Positions 23,601 through 34,554 of a stretch of DNA of 64,000 nt are shown here, piece after piece. The stretch spans positions 4,304,996 through 4,368,995 of the forward strand of contig NC_064037.1 in NCBI RefSeq assembly GCF_932526225.1. The letters are read 5' to 3'. The notes under the pieces are model-generated. The model saw nothing but the letters and a program-made list of their open reading frames with translations, did no database searches and was not told where the DNA came from. The stretch is from Nematostella vectensis. Taxonomy: Eukaryota > Cnidaria > Anthozoa > Actiniaria > Edwardsiidae. Within the stretch, counting starts at the first letter, position 1, and each line of letters opens with the position of its first letter. The position numbers and the translations under genes were made by a program.

Positions 23601-26600
23601 ACCCCTACAATACAGTAACTCACCCCTACAACACAGTAACTCACCCCTACAACACAGTAACTCACCCCTACAATACAGTAACTCACCCCTACAACACAGT
23701 AACTCACCCCTACAACACAGTAACTCACCCCTACAATACAGTAACTCACCCCTACAATACAGTAACTCACCCCTACAATACAGTAACTCACCCCTACAAC
23801 ACAGTAACTCACCCCTACAATACAGTAACTCACCCCTACAATACAGTAACTCACCCCTACAATACAGTAACTCACCCCTACAATACAGTAACTCACCCCT
23901 ACAATACAGTAACTCACCCCTACAATACAGTAACTCACCCCTACAATACAGTAACTCACCCCTACAACACAGTAACTCACCCCTACAATACAGTAACTCA
24001 CCCCTACAACACAGTAACTCACCCCTACAATACAGTAACTCACCCCTACAATACAGTAACTCACCCCTACAACACAGTAACTCACCCCTACAATACAGTA
24101 ACTCACCCCTACAACACAGTAACTCACCCCTACAATACAGTAACTCACCCCTACAATACAGTAACTCACCCCTACAACACAGTAACTCACCCCTACAATA
24201 CAGTAACTCACCCCTACAATACAGTAACTCACCCCTACAATACAGTAACTCACCCCTACAATACAGTAACTCACCCCTACAATACAGTAACTCACCCCTA
24301 CAATACAGTAACTCACCAACTTCTGTCCCTATCCCGAAATACAACATCGAGAATTAAGTGGTTTTAATCCGTTCTCTAACCCGAGCCAAAAAAACTTGCA
24401 TGATCAATGGAAACCCTCTAATTATTCCTGTTGTGGACTTTGGAGACATTTGCACGTGTTAAATAATAAAAAAAAATGCTACAAAGAATTACTAACGAGC
24501 CTCCTTAACCTCATTTGCTCGGTCTGTACAAAGAAACATCAGACCTTGGTCTTTTCTGCACTGCATTGCCTGGTCTGATTTTTCTCGCACTTGGTTAATA
24601 AGTAGTTATTATTTTCAAATGTAAACAATAACAAGGAGTACAGTTGATCAATGTTCTTTAAAGTGACCTAAAAGCTTGCTGTAAATAGGGACTTTACCTT
24701 AATGATGATTCTCTGGTCTTTCTGCTCTGTCAGTGCGATCTCCGGCTCCACGTCATACTGCTTGACCTGTTGCCTAATAGCCTGGGCGATGGCAGGGACG
24801 AACGAGCTGGGAGGGAGGTCAAGGTCATCACAGAGGACTTCAGCAAACGTCTCTGGTGCTATCTGTGTCTCTATGTAATACGGGAATCATACAGTAGATC
24901 AGGTAACATGGTGTTTGTATAGCAAAACCCTGTATACAAGAACACCCATTTTGGGGAATAAGGCTGATTCGGTTTTATAGGGGGTGTAAAATCAAAAATA
25001 AAGTGTTGTTATCTTTACTTAAGGGGCTACTTGTTCCCTGTAAATGTACAGTAAAAGGGTGATACAGTATATAAGAACATATTTTATAGGCTAAATAAAT
25101 TCCAGCCCAGAGCAATAGTGAACAAAAAATGTAGGTCTCTGACTGACCAATTTCTGTTTGGTTGGAAAATTAGCTATCCACAAGTCAACTTATTTGATTG
25201 ATTTGAATGTCATTACTTCATTAAGGTAACTGTATTGTTATAATGCAAATAGAGTACATACAAAACAATCTTCCCTTGTCACTATTGATAAAAGACCAAT
25301 GTTGATTAAAAGAAGTAGAATACTGTAAATGTTTTACTCACCATTTTTGTTCCAAGTGAAAGTATCTCTGAGTTTTTGTCCTTCTATATCTACATCCAGA
25401 CGTATAGGGACCAAAACCTCTGGCTGGGCAGCAGCTTCGTGTATAGCACCCATGTCATGATCATCATAGCTGGCAAATATAATGATATTTAGTCCATACA
25501 GCCAAAACTCTATAATATTCCATGGATTTTTAAATCACAACGACAAATGGGAAAAAATTTCCCTGTCATGATCATCGTACAGTGATGACCGAAATTATTG
25601 CAACATTGGGCTGTGGTAACCACAGTAAAAAACATGGTAACTGCAGTCAAACCTCTGCGGCCGGACGCTCTAACCTCAGCAAAAAGTACAGTAATTAGCT
25701 GTGGTTTTCAGCCGCCTTTCAAAACCCTGATTTTACCACAGTTAAGATGTATGCACACCAAATGGAACTATGAAAAGTACAGCAGCTAGAAAATATAATG
25801 ATATTTACAGTCAAAACTCTATAAGATTCCATGTTTTTTTAATCACTTAGACACATGGAAAAAATCTTCATGTCATGATCACTATATAGCTAAAAATATA
25901 ATGATCTGATCAGCATTTAAAGAAATGGTTAATCCTAAATGGTTTCCTAAATTCGACTCATATTTAAAAGTCATCAACAGTTTTTTAGTTTCGTGATACT
26001 AGGATACTTAGGAAAATGTTTTAGTGCTAACTTTTTCTATTTCTGAAGTCTTTCTAGCTTGAGTCACAGGCCTACACATTTGAGCTTTTGTCTGTGGTTG
26101 TGATTGAAGTTCAAATCATTCAGTTAGTAAAGTTTGTTGTTTTGTGAGTGCAAACTGAACATCAAACAGACTTTTCTTGATATACTACTTATACTGTAAA
26201 TCAAATCACTTCTATGTACATTGACCTCTTACACAAGGTTTTATGAATATAACCTTACTGAAAAAATTTTGGACATGGTTGCAACGATTTTGCTGCGGTA
26301 AATGTTGCAAAAGTTTTACTGTAGATCATACAGTCAAAACTCTATAATATTCCATGGGTTTTTGAAACACAAAGACACATGGAAAACTATATACCTATTT
26401 CAAATAAAGTTGCACTCAAGAAACCATGTATCGTCACCTGCATTGGTTCATGGGTGACGTATAAATGGACAAATCCTGGTCTGTGAAAGCCATGTCAACT
26501 TAAAAAGTAACATAAAAAAGGATTAAACAGCTTTCCAAACCTGAATTAGTTTTTATTTAGCAATAAAATGTTTTTATGGTGAGATTGATTGAATCTCACA

Positions 26601-28500
26601 CTAATTGAAGCAGTATTTGTTTCCACTGAAATATAAATTTGATGAGTCTTATAGATAGCCTACAAAATCATCTACAGTAAAATGGGGGGGGGGGGTGAAT
26701 AGGTTCGAGGATCGGCAGATTCGGCCCTGAAATGCTCACAGATTAAGGATTTTGATGATTGTTTCAGCGTTTTGGCAGATTTTGGAAATACGGCGGATCA
26801 CAGATCTATTGACAATTTGGGCGCGAATTTCGGATTTTGACTGCTTTGACGGTCAAATTTTGGATTTTAAATGAATTTTAATCGATGCAATTGTTTATCT
26901 GTCAAACCATGCGGATCTAAAAATATCTGAGGATCCACAGATTTGCCCCGAAAATGTAGTGGATCGGCGGATTTACGCACCCCTATTCACACCCCCTAAA
27001 ATGCAAGTCAAACCTACAGTAAAGGTCAATATTGGCAAAGTGGTCATTTTTAGCTTTATGTTTATCAAATGGAAGCTCTTTTTTGCTAGTTTTATGGCCA
27101 CTATCTAGATATCCCACTTTACAAACAGTAAAATTAGTATGCACATGGCTATGACAGAAAAGTCAACAAAACAATTAGAAACCTTCTTGTTTCGTTGTTC
27201 CAAGTCTACTGTAATAGAAAAAAACTTACTGGTTTTGTACTGTTTAGAAAGACCCTGTGTGAGTTACATGCCTTGCTACCCATAACTTGGGTCACTGACA
27301 TTACACCATGGAGATTACCAAGAGATTATTATAACCTACCCTCAAGTAATACATCCTATGCAGCTACCCACCTCTCTGCTGTAGTATAATCCACAAAAGA
27401 AATCTTTGTGTACAACACCCCCCCCCCCCACTCCATAGGCAGAACAATAAAATTGTGGGGGTATTTGTGTGTAACACCCCCACCCCCTTCCTAGACAAAC
27501 AATGTTATGGTGGTGGCGGCGGGGGAATGTCTATGTATACCCCCCTACTTACACAACAATTTTATGGAAAATGTTTGTACTGCCTCTTTTCCCATAAGCA
27601 GTTCAGATCAGGAATGTTTGTGTATACCCCCCCCCCCCCCCCACCAACACAACAATTTTTACCAATTTTACCAAAAAGGGAATGTTTGTGTATACCCCCC
27701 CCCCCCCCCCCACCAACACAACAATTTTTACCAATTTTACCAAAAAGGGAATGTTTGTGTATACCCCCCCCCTACTTACACAACAATTTTATGGAAAAAG
27801 GTTTGTACTGCCTCTTTCACATAAGCAGTTCAGATCAGGAATGTCTATGTATACCCCCCCTACTTACACAACAATTTTATGGGGATGTTTGTACTGCCCT
27901 CCTTCCCATAAACTTGCATAAGCAGTTCAGATCAGGAATGTTTGTGTATACCCTCCCCCCCCCCCACCAACACAACAATTTTTACCAAAAAGGGAATGTT
28001 TGTGTATACCCCCCCCCCCTTTACAGTACAAATTACCATGTGGGAAACGTTCGTATTCTCTTTGGCCCCAAACGATTCCTGTTCACCGGCGTTGAGCACG
28101 GTACGGCGTCAAAGTGAAACGAGCTGCTTGGGAACAATGTCTGTGGCGTCCACGCCGTGCTGCTACGCTTAGACTTTCCGCTCGCAGCTTGTCTACTAGA
28201 CTCTTGGGCTTCTAATGAGATCTTGTATTTGTCATCATTGCCTTCTAAAATCTCTTCAACCTCGAGAGCGCGTAGTAAAGTAACATTAGTCGCCAAGTTG
28301 TTGTGGCCAAAGCCGAGCGAAACAATCTTTTTACGTTCGTCTAATGTTGCCAGACGTCGCCATAATGAAGGATACTTCTTATAAAGTGATCCTCTAAACA
28401 TGCGAAGAAAGTTTCCTACTTCAGACCCGATCATGTAGAATTCGCCGCCATCTTCGAGTTGAAAGGACTTCGGTTTTTGTCCGTATGTTCGAACCGCCAT
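20629..28500 (-). CDS. SMARCB1: SMARCB1/SNF5/INI1, core subunit of SWI/SNF (BAF) chromatin remodeller
   Basis: Five exons on the minus strand: 28500-28037, 25469-25342, 24870-24698, 21479-21157 and 20668-20629 (TGA). Every junction is GT/AG and phases agree; the sum is 1128 nt, 375 residues, against 385 in human. Exon 1 encodes the winged-helix domain ([38 protein letters not shown]). Exons 2-3 hold repeat 1 ([24 protein letters not shown]). Exon 4 holds repeat 2 ([38 protein letters not shown]). Exons 4-5 give the basic C-terminal helix ([14 protein letters not shown] / [10 protein letters not shown]), which in the human complex contacts the nucleosome acidic patch. The insert found in human after the winged helix is shorter here. 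ATG 28500 is preferred because it starts the conserved domain with a family-like short leader. Intron 1 is repeat-rich; intron 3 hosts a minisatellite and another ORF. Confidence 0.97.
21072..21137. repeat. Small hairpin downstream of SMARCB1 exon 4
   Basis: The sequence agacctgggact (21072-21083) and its exact reverse complement (21126-21137) bound a 66-bp segment in the last SMARCB1 intron. The inner part also pairs partly (ctctttgc with gcgcaaa). It has no coding content. Confidence 0.6.
21600..21790. repeat. Short direct repeat and transposon-end-like sequence in SMARCB1 intron 3
   Basis: A 24-bp unit (gctgagccatgagctgtttt and flank) is present twice at about 21630-21680. It is followed by cagggccgtagcag. 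Similar gccgtagcagg / cctgctacggc stretches next to runs of G or C recur at 31770-31785, 59260 and 59415, so this is probably part of a dispersed DNA-transposon-derived family. Confidence 0.45.
22317..22739 (-). CDS. Unrecognised intronless ORF nested in SMARCB1 intron 3, with an in-frame TAG and open continuation
   Basis: ATG at 22737-22739 opens a 140-residue frame on the same strand as SMARCB1. Composition looks coding (K, E, R, S and P rich, few rare residues). It starts [20 protein letters not shown] and contains [20 protein letters not shown]. After a TAG at 22317-22319 the same frame stays open for a further ~95 codons to a TGA near 22026. That part contains a second Met (22286) followed by [17 protein letters not shown] and [20 protein letters not shown]. 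The protein could be one of about 237 residues interrupted by a nonsense codon, two separate ORFs, or a first part ending at TAG. A possible donor (gtagaa at 22320) overlaps the stop, but I found no convincing acceptor. I do not recognise the family. Confidence 0.5.
   Translation of the reverse strand: MCCSKKFKIPKLALHRLKETVIDKNGNEINRLYNPESLPSPRAVKVKSEYSRGLGRKLPVMEQEEYRDVALFMIEYSPNKISRLMQAMWDESCRQKTNHLTPGYKPREERPISSSKNKDIRVLQDHGVVKKSPPVSSDCK
23331..24316. repeat. 21-bp tandem array, about 47 copies, in SMARCB1 intron 3
   Basis: The unit ctacaatacagtaactcaccc (21 bp) repeats with almost no change except a C/T switch (acaatac or acaacac) in about a quarter of copies. Only one other substitution (ctcg at about 23580) and a divergent first unit (actgttact) are seen. 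Such low divergence suggests recent expansion or homogenisation. The 300-codon frames on both strands (PYNTVTH or CIVGVSY) are artefacts of the 3n period. Confidence 0.97.
25440..26400. repeat. Diverged duplications of the SMARCB1 exon 2 boundary inside intron 1
   Basis: The stretch spanning the 5' end of exon 2 and its upstream intron (catgtcatgatcatcatagc, then aatataatgatattta and cataca/gtcaaaactctataa) recurs at 25560-25595, 25780-25910 and 26330-26390 with increasing divergence. The copies carry a few codons of exon 2 plus the acceptor region. None retains the full exon or an intact frame, so they look like non-functional local duplications. Confidence 0.6.
26687..26999. mobile_element. 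MITE-like element in SMARCB1 intron 1
   Basis: The left end gggggtgaataggttcgagg and the right end cccctattcacaccccc are imperfect inverted repeats. The inside contains several gatcggcggatt / cggatcacag motifs in both orientations. A related end (ggatccgccgatcccaaaga … cctattcgcatcc) is seen at 57440-57480, which supports a dispersed family. No coding capacity is present. Confidence 0.55.
27430..28022. repeat. Poly-C-containing tandem repeat next to the SMARCB1 exon 1 donor
   Basis: About seven units of 60-90 bp, each gggaatgtttgtgtataccc followed by a run of C and then cacaacaattttta or ttatggaaaa, fill the last 600 bp before the exon 1 donor at 28036 (minus-strand sense: the first 600 bp of intron 1). 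The runs of 7-14 C would be G runs in the pre-mRNA. The apparent Pro-rich plus-strand frame here is an artefact. Confidence 0.85.
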
Positions 28501-29064
28501 CTTGGATTTCTGAATGAAGACTATCCCAGCATGCAATGCAAATAGACCCGTCACCAGTCTTCGTGACCGTGTAAGAGTCGGCGTAAAAATGGTACCATTT
28601 TACCGGTAAAAAATGTGGATCTGCTCTCCAAAATACTAATAAATGTAAATGCAAAATGCTCGCATGTGGTTCCTGCATGCTCGACTTCTTGTACAGATAT
28701 CTCGCACCTTTGATGAAAATTTCTCCGTTTGCTCATAAAGGGATAGACAGGAGCCATGTGTTTTTATAAGTTCTAAAATGTAAAAAAATCTCCCCAGGAT
28801 ATTTCTCTATCACAAATTGGTTTAAAATCAACGCCCCCAGAACTTTTTTTAGGGTATTTAGGTACTGTTTTTCCAAACAAAAACGCAATTATGATATTTC
28901 TCGATAAAGAGTTTTGAGTAGACAATGCTTGCCTACTTGATCACAGAGAGCTCAACTCTACGGCTTGAGATAAGTTTGGTTTTTTTTATTTAGTTTCGCG
29001 GTGTTGTTTATAGAAATTTTTGAGTTTCAGTTAAAAACAAATAGCAAAACCATAATATTTTTCT

Positions 29065-29607
29065 TTACCTTATTGGAAGAATCTTCCTTCTGAGTTTCTC
29101 CCTCTCCGTTACACTGTACTTCTTACCAGCTGAAATCTGTTGTATTCTAGACTGGTACGAAACTGCGTTCAAGTGCTGCACAGAAGAATGGATAGTTTCG
29201 CGTGAAAACGACGACACCTGAAATCGACTCGCTAAGCTCTGATTTGTCCGTTTCCCAGTAGAAAAACCTCTTTGAACAGCCAAAGCCGGCGAATCTGGGA
29301 GCCTGTCCCTGTATTTAGTTCCTGCCCCTTTAATTATTTCATCTACTTCAGAGGCTTTCACTAACATGATGTTTGAATTGGACAAACTCGTGTAACCGAT
29401 GTCCAGTGAGAGGATGATTTTCCGTTCTTCTAGTGTTGGAATTCGTCGCCACAGAGAAGGAAAACGCTTGTATAAAGCTCCTTTCATAAGCCCCAAATAA
29501 TGCCCAACCTCGCTACCAATCATATAAAATTCGCCTGTTGGCTCAAGCTGGAATATTTCTGGCTTTTTGCCGTTGAAAATAAATGGTTCTGCACTTTCAG
29601 TCTCCAT
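29065..29607 (-). CDS. Second SMARCB1-type winged-helix exon (stand-alone ORF or alternative first exon)
   Basis: An ATG at 29607 opens 180 codons that match SMARCB1 exon 1 along its length. It contains [50 protein letters not shown] and an HLNAVSY segment that matches the HFDAVPCS segment of SMARCB1. The two repeats and the C-terminal helix of SMARCB1 are absent from this exon. The TAA at 29065-29067 lies inside a good donor: the exon would end at 29069 with AG, followed by gtaaag. That donor is phase 2, like SMARCB1 exon 1, so splicing to SMARCB1 exon 2 (25469) would be in frame and give a Ser codon at the join. Both readings are possible: a winged-helix-only protein of 180 residues, or an alternative N-terminus of SMARCB1. 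It lies 564 bp upstream of the SMARCB1 start, on the same strand. Confidence 0.8.
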   Translation of the reverse strand: METESAEPFIFNGKKPEIFQLEPTGEFYMIGSEVGHYLGLMKGALYKRFPSLWRRIPTLEERKIILSLDIGYTSLSNSNIMLVKASEVDEIIKGAGTKYRDRLPDSPALAVQRGFSTGKRTNQSLASRFQVSSFSRETIHSSVQHLNAVSYQSRIQQISAGKKYSVTEREKLRRKILPIR

Positions 29608-29993
29608 GTTGAATGAATGGAAATGTGGCGATATACCATGATTCTCTGCGAGTGCGAATGAAGGGACTGCGGAACGCATGGAATAGAATCAAATTCCCAC
29701 TGAAAAAACAATGAAAAAATTAGTCGTTTGAGTTTCATATTTAATAATACATAATATTTAATAATGCCATTACGTTCGCTTCAAGTTGTAGCCTGAGCCC
29801 TGATAAATTATATTACCAAATTTTAAAGCATTTTGTATCCAGTATTATGGTTTTAAAAATTGGAGCGCGCGCAAATAGTATTGTCTCTAATACGTCACAA
29901 AGGATAGGAATCAGAACCTAAAAATGCACATCCAAACAATCTTTGAAAAATGAAGGAGAATCTAGTATTTCCATAGAGAACGATAGAAGAGCC
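29608..29993. promoter_or_regulatory. Probable shared divergent promoter region
   Basis: Only 386 bp separate the start codons of the minus-strand winged-helix exon and the plus-strand TSSK-like kinase. The interval is AT-rich (29715-29830) with a short GC-rich core (gagcgcgcgcaaat at about 29862). No TATA box is clearly placed. A bidirectional promoter is inferred from spacing alone. Confidence 0.45.
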
Positions 29994-32900
29994 ATGTCGG
30001 CCAAACAATACAGACTAAACGCCATCAAAGAGGCGTTTTCAGGGGGGAAAGCTTCCCAGCTATCTTTAGAGGAGTTAGAATGCGAGCGAAGAGGATACAA
30101 ACTTTCGAAAACTATTCTAGGCTCAGGCGCGTATGCAAAAGTCAAACTTGCTTACGTTTCGGAGCCAAAACGTGAAAAAGATAAAAGGTTGGCAGATGAC
30201 CTGGATTCAAAGGGACACAATATGGTTAGTAGAAAATAGACAATGTTCTCAGGTTAATTGTCAGTTCGTCTTGTCAATGTTATCTGTTTGTCACAGGTCG
30301 CAATAAAAGTTGTATCCAAGAAGCAAGCGCCTACTGAATACTTACAGAAATTCATGCCTCGGGAAATTGACGCACTCAACGCAACATGTCGGCACCATAA
30401 CGTGGTAAAATTGCAAACTTTTTCGCTCTAATCTTAAACAAAAATAGCAAGTTTGACATGACAGTACAAATATTTAGACCGCCTACGGCAATCGTTTGTT
30501 CTTGTTTTCCAGATACAGCTTTATGAGACTTTCCATACTTGCCACAAGATTTTCTTGGTCATGGAGTACGCTGCAAAGGGGGATCTTTTGGATTATATCA
30601 ATTCTCGTTGTCGGCGCTGCGTTGGTATTGGCGAAGACCTAGCAAAGAACTTCTTCCGACAGCTCACCGAGGGCATCATGCATTGTCACAAGCGTAACGT
30701 GGTCCACAGGTATTTTACAAAAAATAGTATTATGACTATGAGTTTGACACTCCTTTCACGTCGACTTTCGTTCTTATTGTGATAAAAGAAAACGTATGAT
30801 GGTGGAGAAGAGTTGGCTTCAAACGGAGTACATTCTTTTGTTTATTTTCAGAGATCTCAAGTGCGAGAACGTATTGCTTGATGATAACAATGTGATCAAA
30901 ATTTCAGGTTTGTAATATCCCCCTATATGCCAAAGTTCTTAATAAACCTCCAGCTTTATATCGTGCGTTTGTTTCGTAGACTTTGGCTTTGCCACGAGGT
31001 ATCCCTCCAACAAGCTACTCGAAACGTTCTGCGGCTCCTATGCTTACGCTGCTCCGGAGATTCTGCAAGCTCAAAAATATGATGGAAAAAGTGCGGACAT
31101 ATGGAGTTTGTGAGTAGATAGTCTTCTGATTTTTATCATAGAGCCTCGTTTTGTCTACTCTTATGTACCTCGAAACTATCATTGCCATTACCAAATTATA
31201 AATGCTTCTGTATCTTATTCATTTTATTGTTTAAACTAACTGTGTGATTTGCTTGGTATAGGGGCATCATTCTATATGCGATGATGTGCGGTCGGTTACC
31301 GTTCAACGATAACTGCAGTCTTCACGCTTTAGTTGTACAGACGAAATCCAGACTGACCTTCCCAGCGCGAGGAACTTGCTCGGCCAGTACGTTGGAGATA
31401 ATAATAACTCTAGCAATTTATGCCCGTTACAGCATTAGGAGGGACCCAAAATTGCGCAATATTCCAGGCACCGCTACGTTCTGGTGACCACAAGACAAAT
31501 GGGACTTTTTGCGAACTGTTTTAAAGCCACCTCCCAACATGGTTATACATATAACTAGTATTGCTGGGCCAGTGTCTCGCCAGCGATGCTGACGTTGTTT
31601 GCACAGGGTCTAAGCAGCCTTCTTCGTTTTGGCAGGCCTCGAAACATCGGGGGAACGATACGGAAATATAAAGCAAATTTAATGGGTAAAATCACGCTCC
31701 TGCTGATCATTTCCTTATGTCATCTTCCTTATATGTTTTGGGAGCACATGTGCCCCCGGTGCCCCACCCCCTGCTACGGCTCTAAGAGAGGCAAGCCACA
31801 CAATCCATTGCCCTTTTCCATATCAAGCACAATAAAAAGACAAATTTAAGACGGCTTCTTTACCCTAAAGAAAATGAGTGCGTAAATGTTTTCCCACAGG
31901 TTGTCAAGGCTTGATTCGCAGCATCTTGAAATGCGATCCACGGGAGAGATTCACGATGCCTCGCATTGTTACACACCCATGGCTCACGGATACAGACAAA
32001 CAGGTATTTACCACATCCTTATTTATAGCTTTTTTCAGCGTCCATACTATTCTTAATAACACCTCTGGGTGATCCTTAATATCACAGGGCAAATCCACAC
32101 TACCCTTATAACGACACCTGTGTAAATCCTTTATCCAGTGCTTATGACAACTTTTACGATGACTTCATTAGAGTGTCAACAACTTGAAACACTTAAGCCT
32201 GGTGCACACTAGTGAGATAACGACATAACGACATAAGCACGCGCAATCTTCGTATCTTCATCATCTTCGTATGTTCAAGTGTGAATGGTTCGACATTTTG
32301 ACATTAACCCGGCATAACGACATGGACATAAGAGAAATAACATGTTTTTTTCTTATATGTCATTTTGTCCATGTCGTTATGTCGGCCTAGTGCGCGCGCC
32401 CATGTGGTTATGTCACTAGTGTTCACCAGGCATTAACACGGCACCCACATCACTCTTATAACAATACCTTTGTGCAAATGTCACCCTTCACGCGACACTG
32501 ACGACAGCCTACTGCTTCAAACGAAATATGCCACAGTATCATGCTAGCATCCTACAATTCAACAATATTTCCCAACAGCAATTGGCGCGCCAAATCCCCT
32601 CACCCTACCACGCATTATACGCAACTCTTCTAGCCCATTTGACCGCAATCCACGCCATCTTGACAGTGCTGAATAACGTATGCGCATGTGCGTGCTCTGG
32701 CGAAAGCAAACACAATCGTAGTGTTGAATCGTTCGAGTAAAGGTACGAAAGGCTGATTTCAGTCGCTGTTTTGACTAACTGTACAGCATTAAAACCAGGG
32801 GAGTCATGAAAAAATTTATAGCCTTAACCTTGCGCTAGCTTTTTAGCATTCAACAAATGTAACATTTCGCCGGTAAAAATGCCGCCATTTCAAAACAAAA

Positions 32901-34554
32901 AGGCAATCTCTTACTCTCCGACATCACACTCATAATCATTGCAAAACATTGCTTTTATTCTATTTATTTTCCAGTATGTTTACCACCCGCAACTGATTAA
33001 GATTAAACCTGTCCATATTGTCACGCCACACGTGGTGCCGTTGCGTGATTCAAGTAAAGCACCAGAGACTCAGGTATCAGAGTCTATGCAAATGACTCAA
33101 GGCGAGGCGGAAGCTGAGCCACAGAGAGTGGCAGAAATCAAAGAGCCCAAGACTCCAGACTTTGAAGAGAATGTTCGAATAAGAACACCTGGAGGTAAGA
33201 GGGGACTATATAGGGTGTGGCGGGGGGGGGGGGGGGGAGGTATGCGAAGGGAGAGTGGGGGAGGACGCGGCGAACTATGCTATGGACGGTTAGAGGAAAG
33301 ATGCAGGCAGAGTGTTGATAAGGAACAGGCGTACGGGTAATGGTGGCGTGAGAGGGATGCATGGCCAGAAATTCCAGGAAGTAAGAAGGAACCTATGTCA
33401 TAAGGAGGCGTTGAGGAAGTGATGTTGTTTGACGGATAGGAGTACCTTAGTAAGAGACTTGAGCGTATAGGTAGGGAGAGATAAAGGGTAAACGTCCTAA
33501 TGAACAACAGATGGTAATCGGTTTTTGGGGTCATGTAGAGGTCGAAGTTAAGGTAACAAGAAGGGTTTACTTATGCTCTCTTTCATATTTGATATCTTTT
33601 TTATCAATCTGTTCTTATCACTCCTGATTATTTTAGATCCTAAACAAGGCTGGCCTCTGAGTAGCCCTGAGCCGCAAACAATCGCCAAACTCCTCCACAA
33701 ACGCGACCTAAAAACCCCAATCAGAATGACCACACCCGCCCTAGAGTCCATCCAGGGGGACGGACGCGAGAAAACGCCTTCGTCCTCCCGCTCCACCCCC
33801 TGCCCTCGCAGCTTCACTCCAACCGCACAGACTGGCAAGGTCGCAAATCGTAAGGAGCTGGCCGTCAAAGTGGCCCAGATTGTTGCTGGATCTGGGAGCG
33901 CCAACAGACCAAAGGACCTGAGCAGGGAGACTTACATCATCATGTCCCGGGCCCTGCAGGAATCTCAACAGTGTCGCCAAGCTCGTAGTGAGATGAGAGA
34001 TACGAGACAACACGTGTGGAGATACGTCACCAAATTGTCGAGCAGTGGACGCCGGAGCAAAACCCCCAAGTGTAAGTATTGATATACAGATTAGTTAACG
34101 TTTATGTTACTGCTAAGCTGTATATTTATTTAACCTCAAACTTTTTTCCGCAGGCGTTTCTGCAGAACAAAAATCCAAAGAGTCTGATTTACCGCCTGTC
34201 TCACCCAAAACACAGCTCAGAGTTAACACAGTCGTGCCTACTCCTCCAACAAACGCCTCCAGACTTGGCCGCTCCGGTATCTCTCCTTGGAGACGAGTCA
34301 CCCCACCATCACGAGGTAAAAGCGTCCAATCATCCCCAGTCACCCCTCCCTCGCAAGAAAAGAACCGATCAAAAACCAGGAAGAATACCCTTGGGCTAAA
34401 CCCATGCACACGTAAACCGCTGACCAATAACAGAATACGTGGCCGAGTGAACAGCGAGCGAGCAGCCACGCCCAATAAACCAGTCTACAAACACGTGACC
34501 TTCATCAGCAATGGCCTCAGGCGGTCTCAAAGAGTGTGCGACTCTCTGTCTTAG
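29994..34554 (+). CDS. TSSK-like serine/threonine kinase with a long Ser/Pro/Arg-rich tail
   Basis: Ten exons with agreeing phases: 29994-30224, 30297-30404, 30513-30709, 30852-30907, 30980-31109, 31262-31386, 31900-32003, 32975-33194, 33637-34071 and 34154-34554 (TAG). They total 668 residues. The kinase domain is about 35-312: Gly loop G43-S-G-A-Y-A-K-V50, Lys81 in VAIKVV, HRDLKCEN (178-185), DFG (198-200), [12 protein letters not shown] (215-226) and HPWL near the end. All catalytic residues are present. The CGS-x-AYA-x-PEIL activation loop and HRDLKCEN are typical of testis-specific kinases (TSSK), which act in spermatids and sperm flagella. Known TSSKs are mostly 270-370 residues, so the ~350-residue tail is unusual. 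The tail is basic with many S/T-P sites ([15 protein letters not shown]). Exon 7 to exon 8 is joined in phase, but the 971-bp intron leaves room for a separate downstream gene. A possible AATAAA lies at 34912. Confidence 0.88.
32193..32436. mobile_element. MITE flanked by TTAA (piggyBac-like) in the kinase gene intron 7
   Basis: TTAA at 32193-32196 and at 32433-32436 flank a 236-bp element. Its ends gcctggtgcacactagtg and cactagtgttcaccaggca are inverted repeats. Internal gacataacgacat motifs also recur in both orientations. TTAA target duplications are characteristic of the piggyBac superfamily; no transposase is present. Confidence 0.7.

Noticed and set aside
23297..24367. A regular array that could be mistaken for a CRISPR
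   Set aside because: There are no spacers. The units are directly adjacent 21-mers in a eukaryotic intron.
27455..28117. Pro-rich 220-codon plus-strand frame
   Set aside because: It is built from poly-C tandem repeats and runs antisense into SMARCB1 exon 1.
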